NCBI GenBank assembly: GCA_002423465.1
Contig: DIWG01000035.1
Coordinates: forward strand, 1 to 62,227
Direction: 5' to 3'
DNA: 62,227 bases
From: Syntrophaceae bacterium UBA6112
Lineage (GTDB): Bacteria; Desulfobacterota; Syntrophia; Syntrophales; UBA5619
The notes beneath the pieces are model-generated. The model had not been told where the DNA came from. It did no database searches and was given only the letters and a program-made list of their open reading frames with translations. A program made the translations under genes and the position numbers. The number at the start of each line of letters is the position of its first letter. Within the stretch, counting starts at the first letter, position 1. Positions 41,165 through 50,219 of this stretch are shown here, one piece after another.

Positions 41165-42525
41165 GGCCTGTTCCTCCTGAGGGCCTCAACCATGAGCACC
41201 GCGCCTTCGATCGAGGGGGAAACCGGGGCGCCGTTGAGTTCGAATCCCTCGATCAGCATCGCGTACTTCTCCACGTGGGGAACGTAGGCGATCAGCGGTT
41301 TGCTGTGCCGTGCCGCGACATTGCTGAGTTTGGCGCCGAGATCGGCAGTGATCCCCGGAATATAGGGGAGCAGCAGCGCCAGCAGGCAGTCGATCTCCTC
41401 CATGGCAAAGAGCGTTTCGGCGGTAGCGACGAAGTCGTCGTCGATCCCGCTTCCGGTGAGATCGATCGGGTTTGCCAGTGAGGCAATCTCCCGGACGCTC
41501 GGGCTGAGAACCTTGCGGAGTCCCTCCCTGACGCTGTCCGTCAATGCGGGAACGGCAATCCCACGCGCGGCGCAGGCATCGCTGGCCATAGCGCCGTGCC
41601 CGCCGCTGACCGTAACGATCCCGACCCTGCCCTCGATCGGCTTTTGGTAAATGCTCAGCGATTCGCAGAAGGAGACGAGTTCCAGTTCGTTTGCCGCCTC
41701 CACGATTCCGTACTGGGAAAGGGCCGCGGAAAAGCTGGCGTAATCCCCGGCGAGCGATGCCGTATGGCTGGAAACTGCCCTGCTTCCGCCCGGGCTCTTG
41801 CCGGACTTGAGAACGATGACCGGTTTGCCGCACTGACCGGCCTTGAGCACGAATTTTCGACCTTCATTTCTGCCGAACCCTTCGATGTAGAAAACGATCA
41901 CCCGGGTGGCCGGGTCATGTGCGAGATAGTCCAGGAGCTCCGGTTCGCCCAGAAGCGCCTTGTTCCCGATGCTGACGGCCTTGGCGAGCCCCACTCCCTC
42001 ACCGGCGAACTTGATTAGGTGGTCGACAAGGATTCCCCCGCTCTGGCTGACGAAGGATACGTTCCCGATGGCGGGTTTGACCATGCGCTCGCTTGGCAGG
42101 AAGAAGGTGTCCACGTGTGAGGGGACGTAAATCCCGAGGCAGTTGGGTCCGACAAAGGGGAACGAAGCCTCCCGCGCGATCGCGATGATCCGGTCCTGCA
42201 GATCCTGCCGGCCGGTCTCTGCAAATCCTCCCGAGATGATGGTTGCGGAGCGGACCTTCGCCCGGATGCACTCGGACAGGACATCCGGCACGAAATCGGC
42301 CCGGACTGCGATGACCGCAAGGTCGATCGCTTCGGGGATCTCCGAGATGCTCCGGCGGATCGTCTCGCCGTTCAGGGTTCCGCCGTGAGGATTGATCCCG
42401 TACACCTTGACCGGGTAGCGAAGCAGATTCTTGGTAAAGATCTCGTTGGCCGGATGGCGGTAATTGCCGGACGACACCCCGAATACCGCCATGGTCCGCG
42501 GTTCGAAGAGGGGGTTGAGATCCAT
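41161..42525 (-). CDS. ADP-forming acyl-CoA synthetase, alpha subunit
   Basis: A 454-residue alpha subunit. It has the CoA-binding domain ('FEPRTMAVFGVSSGNYRHPANEI' at the N-terminus) and two ligase-CoA domains. The His region 'AVSSHTASLAGDYASFSAAL' (about residue 250) carries the catalytic phospho-His. It catalyses the CoA/phosphate exchange half of acyl-CoA + ADP + Pi = acid + CoA + ATP. Start ATG 42525 has GGAGGAC upstream. A strong promoter lies at 42565-42593. It is co-translated with the beta subunit. Confidence 0.88.
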   Translation of the reverse strand: MDLNPLFEPRTMAVFGVSSGNYRHPANEIFTKNLLRYPVKVYGINPHGGTLNGETIRRSISEIPEAIDLAVIAVRADFVPDVLSECIRAKVRSATIISGGFAETGRQDLQDRIIAIAREASFPFVGPNCLGIYVPSHVDTFFLPSERMVKPAIGNVSFVSQSGGILVDHLIKFAGEGVGLAKAVSIGNKALLGEPELLDYLAHDPATRVIVFYIEGFGRNEGRKFVLKAGQCGKPVIVLKSGKSPGGSRAVSSHTASLAGDYASFSAALSQYGIVEAANELELVSFCESLSIYQKPIEGRVGIVTVSGGHGAMASDACAARGIAVPALTDSVREGLRKVLSPSVREIASLANPIDLTGSGIDDDFVATAETLFAMEEIDCLLALLLPYIPGITADLGAKLSNVAARHSKPLIAYVPHVEKYAMLIEGFELNGAPVSPSIEGAVLMVEALRRNRP

Positions 42526-42564
42526 GATGTCCTCCCTGTCATGAAGGAAAAAATACTGTCAAAA

Positions 42565-42593
42565 ATTGTAAGGGAAAGAACAGTGGGTGTCAA
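42565..42593 (-). promoter_or_regulatory. Promoter of the split acyl-CoA synthetase operon
   Basis: On the minus strand: TTGACA (42593-42588), 17-base spacer, TACAAT (42570-42565), 40 bases before the alpha-subunit ATG. One mismatch from the full sigma70 consensus. Confidence 0.72.
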
Positions 42594-42669
42594 TCGAATA
42601 CTGGGGGAACAGGTAGAACACGATCAGCCCGCCTGTTCTCTGATTTGATAGAGACCCCTTATTGTCGGG

Positions 42670-44748
42670 TCAATGCGCCGGATTCACTTCGAATGCTTCT
42701 CGATGTTCATCGTGGTCTGCCAGGTCGATGGAAATTTTTCTGAACTCTTCCTGGACTTCCAGAAACGCAACGACCACGCCGGGATCGAAGAGGATCCCCT
42801 TGAGCTGGATGATGAGGGCAACGGCCTCTTCATGGGTGAAGGGGGGTTTGTATACCCGGTGACAGATCAGGGCGTCATACACGTCCGCCAGGGCCATGAT
42901 TCTTCCGGAAAGGGGAATCTCCTCCCCTTTGAGCTTTTTCGGATAGCCGGTTCCATCCCATTTTTCATGGTGGGTGTAGGCGATCTCTTTTGCGAGCCGG
43001 AGAAATTCACTGCTTTTGCCTGTCCCGAATTTTTCTTCCGCCCTCTGAATGGCGTCACGACCATACGTTGTATGCTTCTTCATCTCTTCAAATTCTTCGG
43101 GTGTCAATTTGCCGGGTTTGAGGAGAATATGGTCCGGCACTCCGACCTTGCCGATGTCGTGAAGGGGGGCGGATTTGTACAGGTGTTCCCTTGTCTCGCT
43201 GTCCAGGGTCTCGGCATACCGGGGATCGGTGGTCAATTGAAGGCAAATGGCGGCAACATAAGCCTGGGTGCGGAGAATGTGTCCGCCCGTCTCACTGTCC
43301 CGGCACTCGGTCAGAGATGCGAGGCAGCGGATCGTAAAGTCCTGGGTGAGCATCAACTCTTTCATCCGCGCCTTTTTCTCCCGCTCTTCACGCCAGTACT
43401 TGAGCAAGGTGACCAAGGTGAAATTGCTCCCCAGGGCAATCAGGGGGACGACGGGGGAAATGAAGATCCCTTGACCCTGAAGCGCCCACAGAGAACATTT
43501 CCAGAGGCCCAACGCGCCGAGACAGAGAAAAAGAAGGTTCCAGAGGGCGCCTGTCCAGATGAGAAGGAGGGTGGAAAAGAGTCCCGCGGCGATGACCAGC
43601 ATCAGCTCAACGCCGGGAATCCAGTTGGGCCTGGTGAAAAAGTCCCTTTTCAGGATATTGTCGACGACGGTGGCATGGACCTCAACTCCGGGGAAGACGG
43701 TATCGAAAGGGGTGGCGTGAAAATCGGCAATCCCGGAGGCCGATGTGCCGAGAAAAACGATATGACCCTGGATCTGCTTTTTTGAAACAAGCCCCTCAAG
43801 GATGTCCGCTGCCGATAAGTACTCAAATGTTCTGCCTTTCCCCCGGTAATGGATGAGAAGATTTCCCTTGCCGTCCAGTGGAACCACGGTATGGTTCAGG
43901 CGGAGATGTTCAACGCCTTCGGGGGCCATCTTCAGAAAAACCTGTTTTGTCCCTTTGGCCTGGATCAGGGTTGCCAAGGCAAGGCTGGGATACTGTTTTC
44001 CATTGTATTCAACGATCAGCGGGACACGCCTCAACACGCCATCCATGTCGGGGGTGACATTGAAAAACCCTGAAGAGGCCGCATTTTCAGCAAACGTTCT
44101 GAGGTTGCAGACCACATTGCGGGCCTGGAAAAATAGAGATTTCCGGCTGGGCGGCATCCCGTTGTCCGTGATGATGGCTACATTCAGCGGATGAAGCAGG
44201 CAGTCGCCGGCGGGAGATTTTTTTTCAGAAAAGGTAAACTTGTATCCCAATACGAAAGGTCCGCGGGAAAGGGTGTTTGAAAGGGTCTTGTCGTTGTCCA
44301 GGAGCGCTTTCGGAACTTGTTCCGTCGGCACGTTGATCTTGAGGTCGCGATAGATCTCTCTCTGAAGGACGGCGAAGGAGGTCCTGTCCGGCTCCGCCAG
44401 CACGGTGTCGAGACCGATGCTTGCCGGTTCCAGTTCCATCAATTTCTCGAAGAGAAGCGCAACACGGTAACGGGGCCATGGCCATTGACCGTATTTGGTC
44501 AGACTTTTTTCATCAATGTCTACGATTACGGGCGTTTCGGATGTTTTGGCCGTATCCTGCGGGATGGCCATGAGGAGTGTATCGTAGGATTTTCCATCCA
44601 GAAAACGAAAAAAAACAGGCTGATACAGATAGAGAAGGACCAGAATGCCTGTGAAAAGCGTGCTGGCGATCACAATGAATGTCCGGCCTTTTTCCGGCTT
44701 CTGGAGGATCGTTTTCGATTTTGCCGGGATCGTCAACGGTTGTCTCAT
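42670..44748 (-). CDS. CHASE2 sensor with HD-GYP cyclic-di-GMP phosphodiesterase output
   Basis: A 692-residue membrane signalling protein. One N-terminal membrane segment (about 24-45) leads to a large extracytoplasmic CHASE2 domain (about 50-390, with 'PVIVDIDEKSLTKYGQWPWPR' and 'VFLGTSASGIADFHATPFD'). Three membrane helices follow (about 395-470), then a cytoplasmic HD domain of HD-GYP type (about 490-680). The HD pair is in LHDIGKVGVPDHILLK, and the GYP segment in 'YTHHEKWDGTGYPKKL' is exact. It probably degrades cyclic di-GMP in response to an envelope signal. It is the last gene of a four-gene operon with FecR, OmpA and AMIN proteins, 7 bp after the OmpA-like gene. Confidence 0.9.
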   Translation of the reverse strand: MRQPLTIPAKSKTILQKPEKGRTFIVIASTLFTGILVLLYLYQPVFFRFLDGKSYDTLLMAIPQDTAKTSETPVIVDIDEKSLTKYGQWPWPRYRVALLFEKLMELEPASIGLDTVLAEPDRTSFAVLQREIYRDLKINVPTEQVPKALLDNDKTLSNTLSRGPFVLGYKFTFSEKKSPAGDCLLHPLNVAIITDNGMPPSRKSLFFQARNVVCNLRTFAENAASSGFFNVTPDMDGVLRRVPLIVEYNGKQYPSLALATLIQAKGTKQVFLKMAPEGVEHLRLNHTVVPLDGKGNLLIHYRGKGRTFEYLSAADILEGLVSKKQIQGHIVFLGTSASGIADFHATPFDTVFPGVEVHATVVDNILKRDFFTRPNWIPGVELMLVIAAGLFSTLLLIWTGALWNLLFLCLGALGLWKCSLWALQGQGIFISPVVPLIALGSNFTLVTLLKYWREEREKKARMKELMLTQDFTIRCLASLTECRDSETGGHILRTQAYVAAICLQLTTDPRYAETLDSETREHLYKSAPLHDIGKVGVPDHILLKPGKLTPEEFEEMKKHTTYGRDAIQRAEEKFGTGKSSEFLRLAKEIAYTHHEKWDGTGYPKKLKGEEIPLSGRIMALADVYDALICHRVYKPPFTHEEAVALIIQLKGILFDPGVVVAFLEVQEEFRKISIDLADHDEHREAFEVNPAH

Positions 44749-44755
44749 CTCCGGA

Positions 44756-45364
44756 TTACCTTACCGTGACCTCAACCCGGCGATTCCTCGGTTCTGTAAC
44801 CTCGTCCGGGGTTTTGACGAGCGGATTTTCTTCCCCGTGCGATTCGGTCGAAATTGCACGCGGGTCAACGCCCATCTTGACCAGGATCTCCTTCACCCGC
44901 TGCGCCCGATTATAGGAAATTTCTTGGTTTTTCTCTTTCGCGCCGACGGTATCCGAATGACCCACGACGCTGAGGTCGGAGGATTTTCTCTCGGCAATGG
45001 CGGCTAATATCTCCGGGAGCCTCTTGGCGGACTCCTCCGTCAATTCCGCGGCGCCGGTCTTGAAGTAGAGTATATAGGTCGCCGGCGGCACCGGCTGTGC
45101 CGAGAGGGCCGTTCCGAAGAGCCGCTCAATCTCCTTTTTGTCCATGAGCCGGGGGGGCGTCGGCGGAGTCGCCGCATCTCTGATCTCCGTTACGTATCCC
45201 GGCTTGTCGATCACCTGGGTTCCCCCTTGGTTCGCAACCACGATTTGACCGGTTTTGCCGTCGGGATCGGGCAGGAGAACAAAAAGGTTTTTGGGGGCGG
45301 CGGCACAAGATACGAGGAAGAGAAAAATGAAAGGACTAATCCGTAAAACAATGCGTGATTTCAT
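44756..45364 (-). CDS. OmpA-family peptidoglycan-associated lipoprotein
   Basis: A 202-residue lipoprotein. The lipobox is LFLVSC (Cys about 20). The C-terminal OmpA-like domain (about 100-202) contains ILYFKTGAAELTEESAKRL and 'SVVGHSDTVGAKEKNQEISYNRAQRV'. The Asp and Arg of the diaminopimelate-binding site (HSDTVG...NRAQRV) are present, so it likely binds peptidoglycan. It overlaps the FecR-type gene by 4 bp upstream and precedes the CHASE2-HD-GYP gene. Confidence 0.9.
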   Translation of the reverse strand: MKSRIVLRISPFIFLFLVSCAAAPKNLFVLLPDPDGKTGQIVVANQGGTQVIDKPGYVTEIRDAATPPTPPRLMDKKEIERLFGTALSAQPVPPATYILYFKTGAAELTEESAKRLPEILAAIAERKSSDLSVVGHSDTVGAKEKNQEISYNRAQRVKEILVKMGVDPRAISTESHGEENPLVKTPDEVTEPRNRRVEVTVR

Positions 45365-45915
45365 CGTGATTTCTCCTCCTCAATTTTCACGAGAAACCTT
45401 GTCCCACGAAAACCAACCGTGGCGACCGGTGTTTCAAATCGAACCGACTGAGGTGAGAGCTTTGCAATAATTCCTGAAAGGTATGCCGCCGTTCCTTTGA
45501 TGATTCGGGTTACGATGGATAGTTTGCCTTGAGCGGGGTCGAAGAGAAACTCGTCCATAATCACAGTACTGTCGGGACCCAGCGACAGGAGGGTATTGTC
45601 CCGGAAAGTGATGCCCATGGATCCGTCCGCACCGGTCTTGAGGGTGTCGCCTTTGTAGATCTTCTCGTCCCTGTTCACGGGGATCGTTTTTCCCGTTCTT
45701 TCAACCTGTACGGATCCCTGAAAGGTCTTGACCCTTGCGATTTCGCCGTCGGATGCGACCAAGGCCGTTTTGCCGACTATCGTTGCAGGCGTCTGTGCCG
45801 GCGCCGGTGCCGGATGCTCCTCCATATACCTTCGGGCGAGTTCACGATCCGATGCGGCCATGGTTGTCGTGCCCATGAAAAAAATCAAGGCAAATAAAAC
45901 GATGACCCACTTCAT
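45361..45915 (-). CDS. Exported FecR-domain protein
   Basis: A 184-residue protein with signal peptide MKWVIVLFALIFFMGTTTMA and a FecR domain (about 60-184). Landmarks are 'VNRDEKIYKGDTLKTGADGSMGITFRDNTLLSLGPDST' and the end 'RFETPVATVGFRGTRFLVKIEEE'. It lacks the cytoplasmic and membrane part of true FecR sigma regulators. In this periplasmic form it is often linked to CHASE2 signalling proteins. 4-bp overlaps with both neighbours show translational coupling. Confidence 0.88.
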   Translation of the reverse strand: MKWVIVLFALIFFMGTTTMAASDRELARRYMEEHPAPAPAQTPATIVGKTALVASDGEIARVKTFQGSVQVERTGKTIPVNRDEKIYKGDTLKTGADGSMGITFRDNTLLSLGPDSTVIMDEFLFDPAQGKLSIVTRIIKGTAAYLSGIIAKLSPQSVRFETPVATVGFRGTRFLVKIEEEKSR

Positions 45916-47099
45916 GGCTTCTCCTTTTCCTCCGATATTTCAAGAGAATACGTATTGTCTTTTTCGTAGAATACCGGATGGACATAGTATCCTTTTGAAG
46001 GTTCCATGTCGAGGACAATTCTTGCCATACGGGTTTTCGGATTCATACTGCTGCGTATCCTCCGAATCAAATTGCCTCCTGTGTTGATGACGGCCCAATC
46101 CTTTCTGAACGAGGATACATCGGCGATATCCAGGATGATCCTCGGCTCTTTCCCTTCGATTCCGGAAATGGCGGGCGTATAGAAACGGTTGAACTCGATG
46201 AAGAGCAATTCTTTTCCATCTTCGGCGATTTTGAAGGTGATGCGCTTCACATCAACCGATGGGTTTTCCGTCTCGATCTTCTTCAACGGGGAGCCCCCAT
46301 CCTTTGTGGATTCTTGTTGATTTGCCGTTGATCCGGGAGATTTGGATCCAACCGGATCAATCAGGAGGGGCGCATAGACATATCCCAGCGCCAGGCTTTC
46401 ATCTCGTTGCTTTTCCGTCACTGGAAAAACGGCATACCAGCCGTCTTGAAGAAAATCAGCCTTGACAAGCTGGCCGGTTTTCAGTTGACCCTTCCGCTTG
46501 GAAGTCACGGATCTCTTGGCCCGGATGTTGGTGTTGGACCGGGGATGCAGGAGAATTCCCCACTCGGATTGCTTGTTTACAATGAGTTTGCTTCGTCTCG
46601 ATCGGGCTTCTCCAGAATATATCCCCTGGGGATACCGATTCAAGAACGCATCGTAAGCCGGGGCGGTGTTTTCCGCCTGAGCCTGTTCAAAATCGAGCTT
46701 TTCGATGGCCGCCCATGCGTCATGAATAAATATACCCCGTTGATAATATTTCAGAAATTTTTCAATGGCTCTTGATTTTTTTTCCTTTTCGAAGTTGAGA
46801 TTTTCCAACCTTGCGCGGGCATCTTTTCCAAATTTTCCAAGAGGATACTTGCCGATAAAATCCTCATAGGCTGAAAGGGTATCCTTCGCCTCTGCATCCC
46901 CCCACGCCATTTGTTCATGCAATGCATTGAGCCGGGCCTTTGCCAGATTTGCCAAATCGCCCTCCGGGTACTCCTTCAGAAAATCCTCATAGGCAGGGAT
47001 GTCGTCCGCTGATTTGGTTGTTTCCCAGCGGTTTTTCATCGTTCCGCAACCGGTAATCAACGCGAGGATCATTACCGCCAACAGCGATCGGCCAAACAT
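45912..47099 (-). CDS. Envelope lipoprotein with tandem repeats, SH3-like and AMIN-like domains
   Basis: A 395-residue lipoprotein. Lipobox LALITGC (Cys about 18). It carries three or four TPR-like/BamD-like repeats of about 40 residues ('AYEDFLKEYPEGDLANLAKARL', 'AYEDFIGKYPLGKFGKDARARL', 'AYDAFLNRYPQGIYSGEARSRR'). Then come an SH3-like segment (about 195-240, 'RSNTNIRAKRS') and a C-terminal AMIN-like domain ('EPRIILDIADVSSFRK', 'RMARIVLDMEPSKGYYV'). AMIN domains target proteins to peptidoglycan or secretins. It is first in the four-gene operon. Start ATG 47099 is chosen for GGAGA upstream; a TTG at 47120 is less likely. Confidence 0.82.
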   Translation of the reverse strand: MFGRSLLAVMILALITGCGTMKNRWETTKSADDIPAYEDFLKEYPEGDLANLAKARLNALHEQMAWGDAEAKDTLSAYEDFIGKYPLGKFGKDARARLENLNFEKEKKSRAIEKFLKYYQRGIFIHDAWAAIEKLDFEQAQAENTAPAYDAFLNRYPQGIYSGEARSRRSKLIVNKQSEWGILLHPRSNTNIRAKRSVTSKRKGQLKTGQLVKADFLQDGWYAVFPVTEKQRDESLALGYVYAPLLIDPVGSKSPGSTANQQESTKDGGSPLKKIETENPSVDVKRITFKIAEDGKELLFIEFNRFYTPAISGIEGKEPRIILDIADVSSFRKDWAVINTGGNLIRRIRSSMNPKTRMARIVLDMEPSKGYYVHPVFYEKDNTYSLEISEEKEKP

Positions 47100-47308
47100 C
47101 TGTCTCCGCTTGCTTGCCAAAGTATCTCGCCTTTGTGTCCGATGGCGCTATCCTCTTCAGGAACCGGCATCGTTATTTTTATGAATCTTATATCATAATT
47201 TTCGAGGAAACATCAAACGAAGGGGTGGGCAATCCCCCGGTCATGATAACGGGAATGGCGGATCGCAGATGGTGTCCCATTCGCAGCGATCCGGAAGCCA
47301 ACTATTTC

Positions 47309-47336
47309 TTGACAGCCTAAACGCGAATCATATATG
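47309..47336 (+). promoter_or_regulatory. Promoter of tRNA-Ala
   Basis: TTGACA (47309-47314), 16-base spacer, TATATG (47331-47336), 55 bases before the mature tRNA 5' end. Confidence 0.55.
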
Positions 47337-47390
47337 CTCCGCCCGAAACTGCGAGGGGAGTTCGTTACCACGCCACTTGCATAAAAAAAT

Positions 47391-47466
47391 GGGGATGTAG
47401 CTCAGCTGGGAGAGCGCGGCGTTCGCAACGCCGAGGCCAGGGGTTCGATCCCCCTCATCTCCACCA
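47391..47466 (+). tRNA. tRNA-Ala (anticodon CGC)
   Basis: A complete cloverleaf. GGGGATG pairs with CATCTCC (one G-T), then A discriminator and encoded CCA. The anticodon stem-loop CGGCG-TTCGCAA-CGCCG gives anticodon CGC, reading GCG. GGTTCGATC forms the T-loop. A hairpin follows 3 bases after the CCA. Confidence 0.95.
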
Positions 47467-47469
47467 AGG

Positions 47470-47521
47470 GGAAAAAGGGACAGGCACTTTGTGAAGACAA
47501 AGTGCCTGTCCCTTTTTTTCC
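47470..47521. repeat. REP-like palindrome after tRNA-Ala, possibly its terminator
   Basis: GGAAAAAGGGACAGGCACTT... pairs over about 23 bases with ...AAGTGCCTGTCCCTTTTTTTCC around a 4-base loop. The arms share GGGACAG/CTGTCCC with other palindromes in the window. The run of seven T at the 3' end makes it a plausible intrinsic terminator for the tRNA. Confidence 0.72.
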
Positions 47522-47604
47522 GTTCATGAAGCCCAACCGGCTCCCGGTTGAAAACGCCACCGTTTTCACACCTCGGGAGATCGGTCTTGACTGCGGCCGC
47601 AGGA

Positions 47605-48624
47605 TCAATCCGCAAAGAGCTTTGCGAAACGCCAGGGTTTTCGCTTCCTCCAGTTTCCCCGGTGCCAGGCGAAGCTTGCCAGCAGCGGAAGGACGGAGGT
47701 CGCCTCCGCAAAGACCATCTGCTCGCTGCTGCTGTCCACCTTTCCCCAGGAATTGGCCTCCTTCAGCGTGGAACTGGAGCAGGCGCCGTCGCGGACGTCA
47801 GCCACGGTGATCTGGACGGCGTACTTGTGCATCGGGACCTCTTTTCCCAGAACCTCAGCGCAGACAACCGTATCCTGGGCGAAGTTCTTCGGCACACCGC
47901 CGCCGATCATCAGCAGGCCCGTCATTCCCGCCTTGATCTTGATCCGGGTCAACTCCAGAAAATCCTTCACCGAATCGATGGACAGATGATTCTTTGGACG
48001 CTTTACCTGGTGGAGGACGAGGCCGAAACCGGCGCTGCTGTCCGAGAAGGCGGGGCAGAAGATCGGAACGTCGTGTTCGAAGGCCGCCTGGACGAGAGAG
48101 TCCTTTTTGACGCCGTGTTCAACCAGGTAGCGACCCATCTCGCGGATAAACTCCCGCGAGGAGTGGGGGCGGGGAGGGAGGGCGTCGGCGATGACCTGGA
48201 TGGTCTTGTCGCAGACCTGGAGTTCCTCTTCGTCGATGAAGGTGTCATAGATCCGGTCGATGTAGAGGCTCCGGAGCACCCGGTCGTCCACGAACGGCGT
48301 CCCCTGGTAGTGTCGGAAGCCGAGCGCCTCGAAGAAGTCCATGTCCACCACCGTTGCCCCCGTAGCGACAATCGCGTCGACCATGTTATTCTTCACCATC
48401 TCCACGTAGATCTGCATGCAGCCGGCGGCACTGGTGCTCCCGGCGATGGTCAGGATAATGCCGCATCTCTTCTCGGCGAGCATCCGGTCGTAGAGATTGG
48501 CGGCCGTGGCCAGGTCCCGGGCCGTGAAGGACATTCCCTGCATGGCTTCGATGATCGGCGTTGCGTCGAACGAGGTGATGTCAATGTGCCGGACCGGTGT
48601 CTTCAATAAGTCTTTCTTTTTCAT
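47605..48624 (-). CDS. Deoxyhypusine synthase-like protein
   Basis: A 339-residue bacterial member of the deoxyhypusine synthase family. These enzymes transfer the aminobutyl group of spermidine via an enzyme-Lys imine, to a lysine of eIF5A in eukaryotes and archaea or to polyamines in some bacteria. Visible landmarks are IILTIAGSTSAAGCMQIYV and 'DAIVATGATVVDMDF' for the NAD site. The C-terminal 'EANSWGKV' corresponds to the EAVSWGK motif holding the catalytic Lys, so the active site looks intact. Bacteria have no eIF5A; homospermidine synthesis or EF-P modification are the usual suggestions. Start ATG 48624 has GGGGAGATT upstream. Confidence 0.87.
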   Translation of the reverse strand: MKKKDLLKTPVRHIDITSFDATPIIEAMQGMSFTARDLATAANLYDRMLAEKRCGIILTIAGSTSAAGCMQIYVEMVKNNMVDAIVATGATVVDMDFFEALGFRHYQGTPFVDDRVLRSLYIDRIYDTFIDEEELQVCDKTIQVIADALPPRPHSSREFIREMGRYLVEHGVKKDSLVQAAFEHDVPIFCPAFSDSSAGFGLVLHQVKRPKNHLSIDSVKDFLELTRIKIKAGMTGLLMIGGGVPKNFAQDTVVCAEVLGKEVPMHKYAVQITVADVRDGACSSSTLKEANSWGKVDSSSEQMVFAEATSVLPLLASFAWHRGNWRKRKPWRFAKLFAD

Positions 48625-48836
48625 AATCTCCCCTGGTGAATCGTCATCGGGAATCCTGCTCCGCCGGAACATGATCGGCGGTCGGAATCGGAGGGACTTG
48701 AATCCCTCGTTATCTTGTATTATGAAGGAACGACGGGTAAAAGTCAACGAATCTGTCCTTTCCGGAGCTCCGGAGCGGCGTCCCTTCCGGAAATTCGGTC
48801 TTGTCACGGCGGCCGATATCTGATACTTCCCCCCTC

Positions 48837-50219
48837 ATGGACCGGGGAAACCTGAAAGAAATTCTGACCGTTTCGACTCTGAACGAACGGATCAAGACGC
48901 TTCTGGAAGAGGGGTTCGCCCTCGTCTGGGTGGAGGGGGAGGTGTCAAACCTGCGCCGCCCGGCGTCGGGCCACGTCTATTTTACCCTCAAGGATGCCAA
49001 AAGCCAAATTCGGGCGGTGATCTTCCGGAGCCCGTTCGGCGGGGGCTGGAGCCGCGCCAGGGGGTTTGAAATCGAGGAGGGGATGAGCCTGGTCTGCCGG
49101 GCGCGGGTGACCGTTTATCCGCCCCGCGGCGAGTACCAGCTCGTCATTGATGCCGTCGAGCCGCGGGGGCTCGGCGCCCTCCAGAAGGCCTTCGAACAAC
49201 TCAAGGCTCGTCTCGATGCGGAGGGGCTCTTCGATCCGGTCCGCAAAAAACCGCTCCCGTTTCTCCCCAAGCGGATCGGCGTCGTTACTTCGCCGACCGG
49301 CGCCGTCATCCGGGACATCCTGACCGTCACCCGCCGCCGTTTCCCGTCGACGGACATCCTGATCGCCCCGGTTCGCGTCCAGGGGGCGGAGGCGCCGGCG
49401 GAAATTATCCGGGCGATCGGCGAGATGCAGATCACCGCCGGTGTTGATGTGATCATCCTCGCCCGGGGTGGCGGTTCGCTGGAGGATCTTGCTCCCTTCA
49501 ATGATGAAGGGGTGTCGCGGGCGATCTTCCGGTCGCGGATCCCGGTGATCTCGGCGGTGGGCCATGAAACGGACTTCACGATCGCCGACTTCACCGCGGA
49601 CCTCCGTGCCGCGACCCCTTCGGCTGCGGCTGAACTGGCCGTGCCGCTTCGTGCAGAGCTCCTGGGGACTGTGGAGGCGATCCGCCTCCGCCTGACCCGC
49701 TGCCTGCGTCAGCAGACGGGGCGACGGCGGGACCGGATTGTCGATCTTCAGGGAAGGCTTCGGGATCCGAAAAGGCGTCTTGCGGACGCGCGGATTGCCC
49801 TCGACGATCATCTTGAGCGGATCGGATTCTCTCTCGCCCGCCTGCGGGAGACCGGACGCCAGCAGTGGTTGCATCTGAACGTCCGCCTGGAACACCAATC
49901 CCCCAGGTTGCGGGTGGAGGAGAATCGATCGAGGGTGCAGGGATTCGGGAAGGCTTTAAGCGCGGCCTTGGCGAAACGGGCCGAATGGAGAAGGAACCGG
50001 GTGCAGACCGCGATGGCGCTTCTGTCCACCCTGAGCCCGCTTTCCGTTCTCGGACGGGGATACAGCATCACGCGGCGGCTGCCCGAAGGCCTCATCCTCC
50101 ATCGGGCCGGGGATGCCTTTCTCGGGCAGAAGGTCGACATCCGCCTCGCTGCGGGGAGTCTGCAAGCAGAAATTATAAAAATATTCAAGGAGCCTTTCGA
50201 TGTCCAAGGAAAAGTTTGA
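48837..50219 (+). CDS. xseA: Exodeoxyribonuclease VII large subunit
   Basis: Processive single-strand exonuclease subunit. The 460-residue product has an N-terminal OB-fold (about 1-100, 'LVWVEGEVSNLRRPASGHVYFTLKD'), a catalytic domain ('KRIGVVTSPTGAVIRDIL', 'IILARGGGSLEDLAPFNDE', 'GHETDFTIADFTADLRAATPSAAAE') and a long coiled coil before the C-terminus. ATG 48837 is chosen by homology; a TTG at 48801 is in frame. No good ribosome binding site is seen. It overlaps xseB by 20 bp. Confidence 0.95.
   Translation: MDRGNLKEILTVSTLNERIKTLLEEGFALVWVEGEVSNLRRPASGHVYFTLKDAKSQIRAVIFRSPFGGGWSRARGFEIEEGMSLVCRARVTVYPPRGEYQLVIDAVEPRGLGALQKAFEQLKARLDAEGLFDPVRKKPLPFLPKRIGVVTSPTGAVIRDILTVTRRRFPSTDILIAPVRVQGAEAPAEIIRAIGEMQITAGVDVIILARGGGSLEDLAPFNDEGVSRAIFRSRIPVISAVGHETDFTIADFTADLRAATPSAAAELAVPLRAELLGTVEAIRLRLTRCLRQQTGRRRDRIVDLQGRLRDPKRRLADARIALDDHLERIGFSLARLRETGRQQWLHLNVRLEHQSPRLRVEENRSRVQGFGKALSAALAKRAEWRRNRVQTAMALLSTLSPLSVLGRGYSITRRLPEGLILHRAGDAFLGQKVDIRLAAGSLQAEIIKIFKEPFDVQGKV

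Noticed and set aside
42607..42638. GAACAGG/CCTGTTC hairpin as terminator of the HD-GYP operon
   Set aside because: Only 7-bp arms with an 18-base loop and no T-run on the minus strand.
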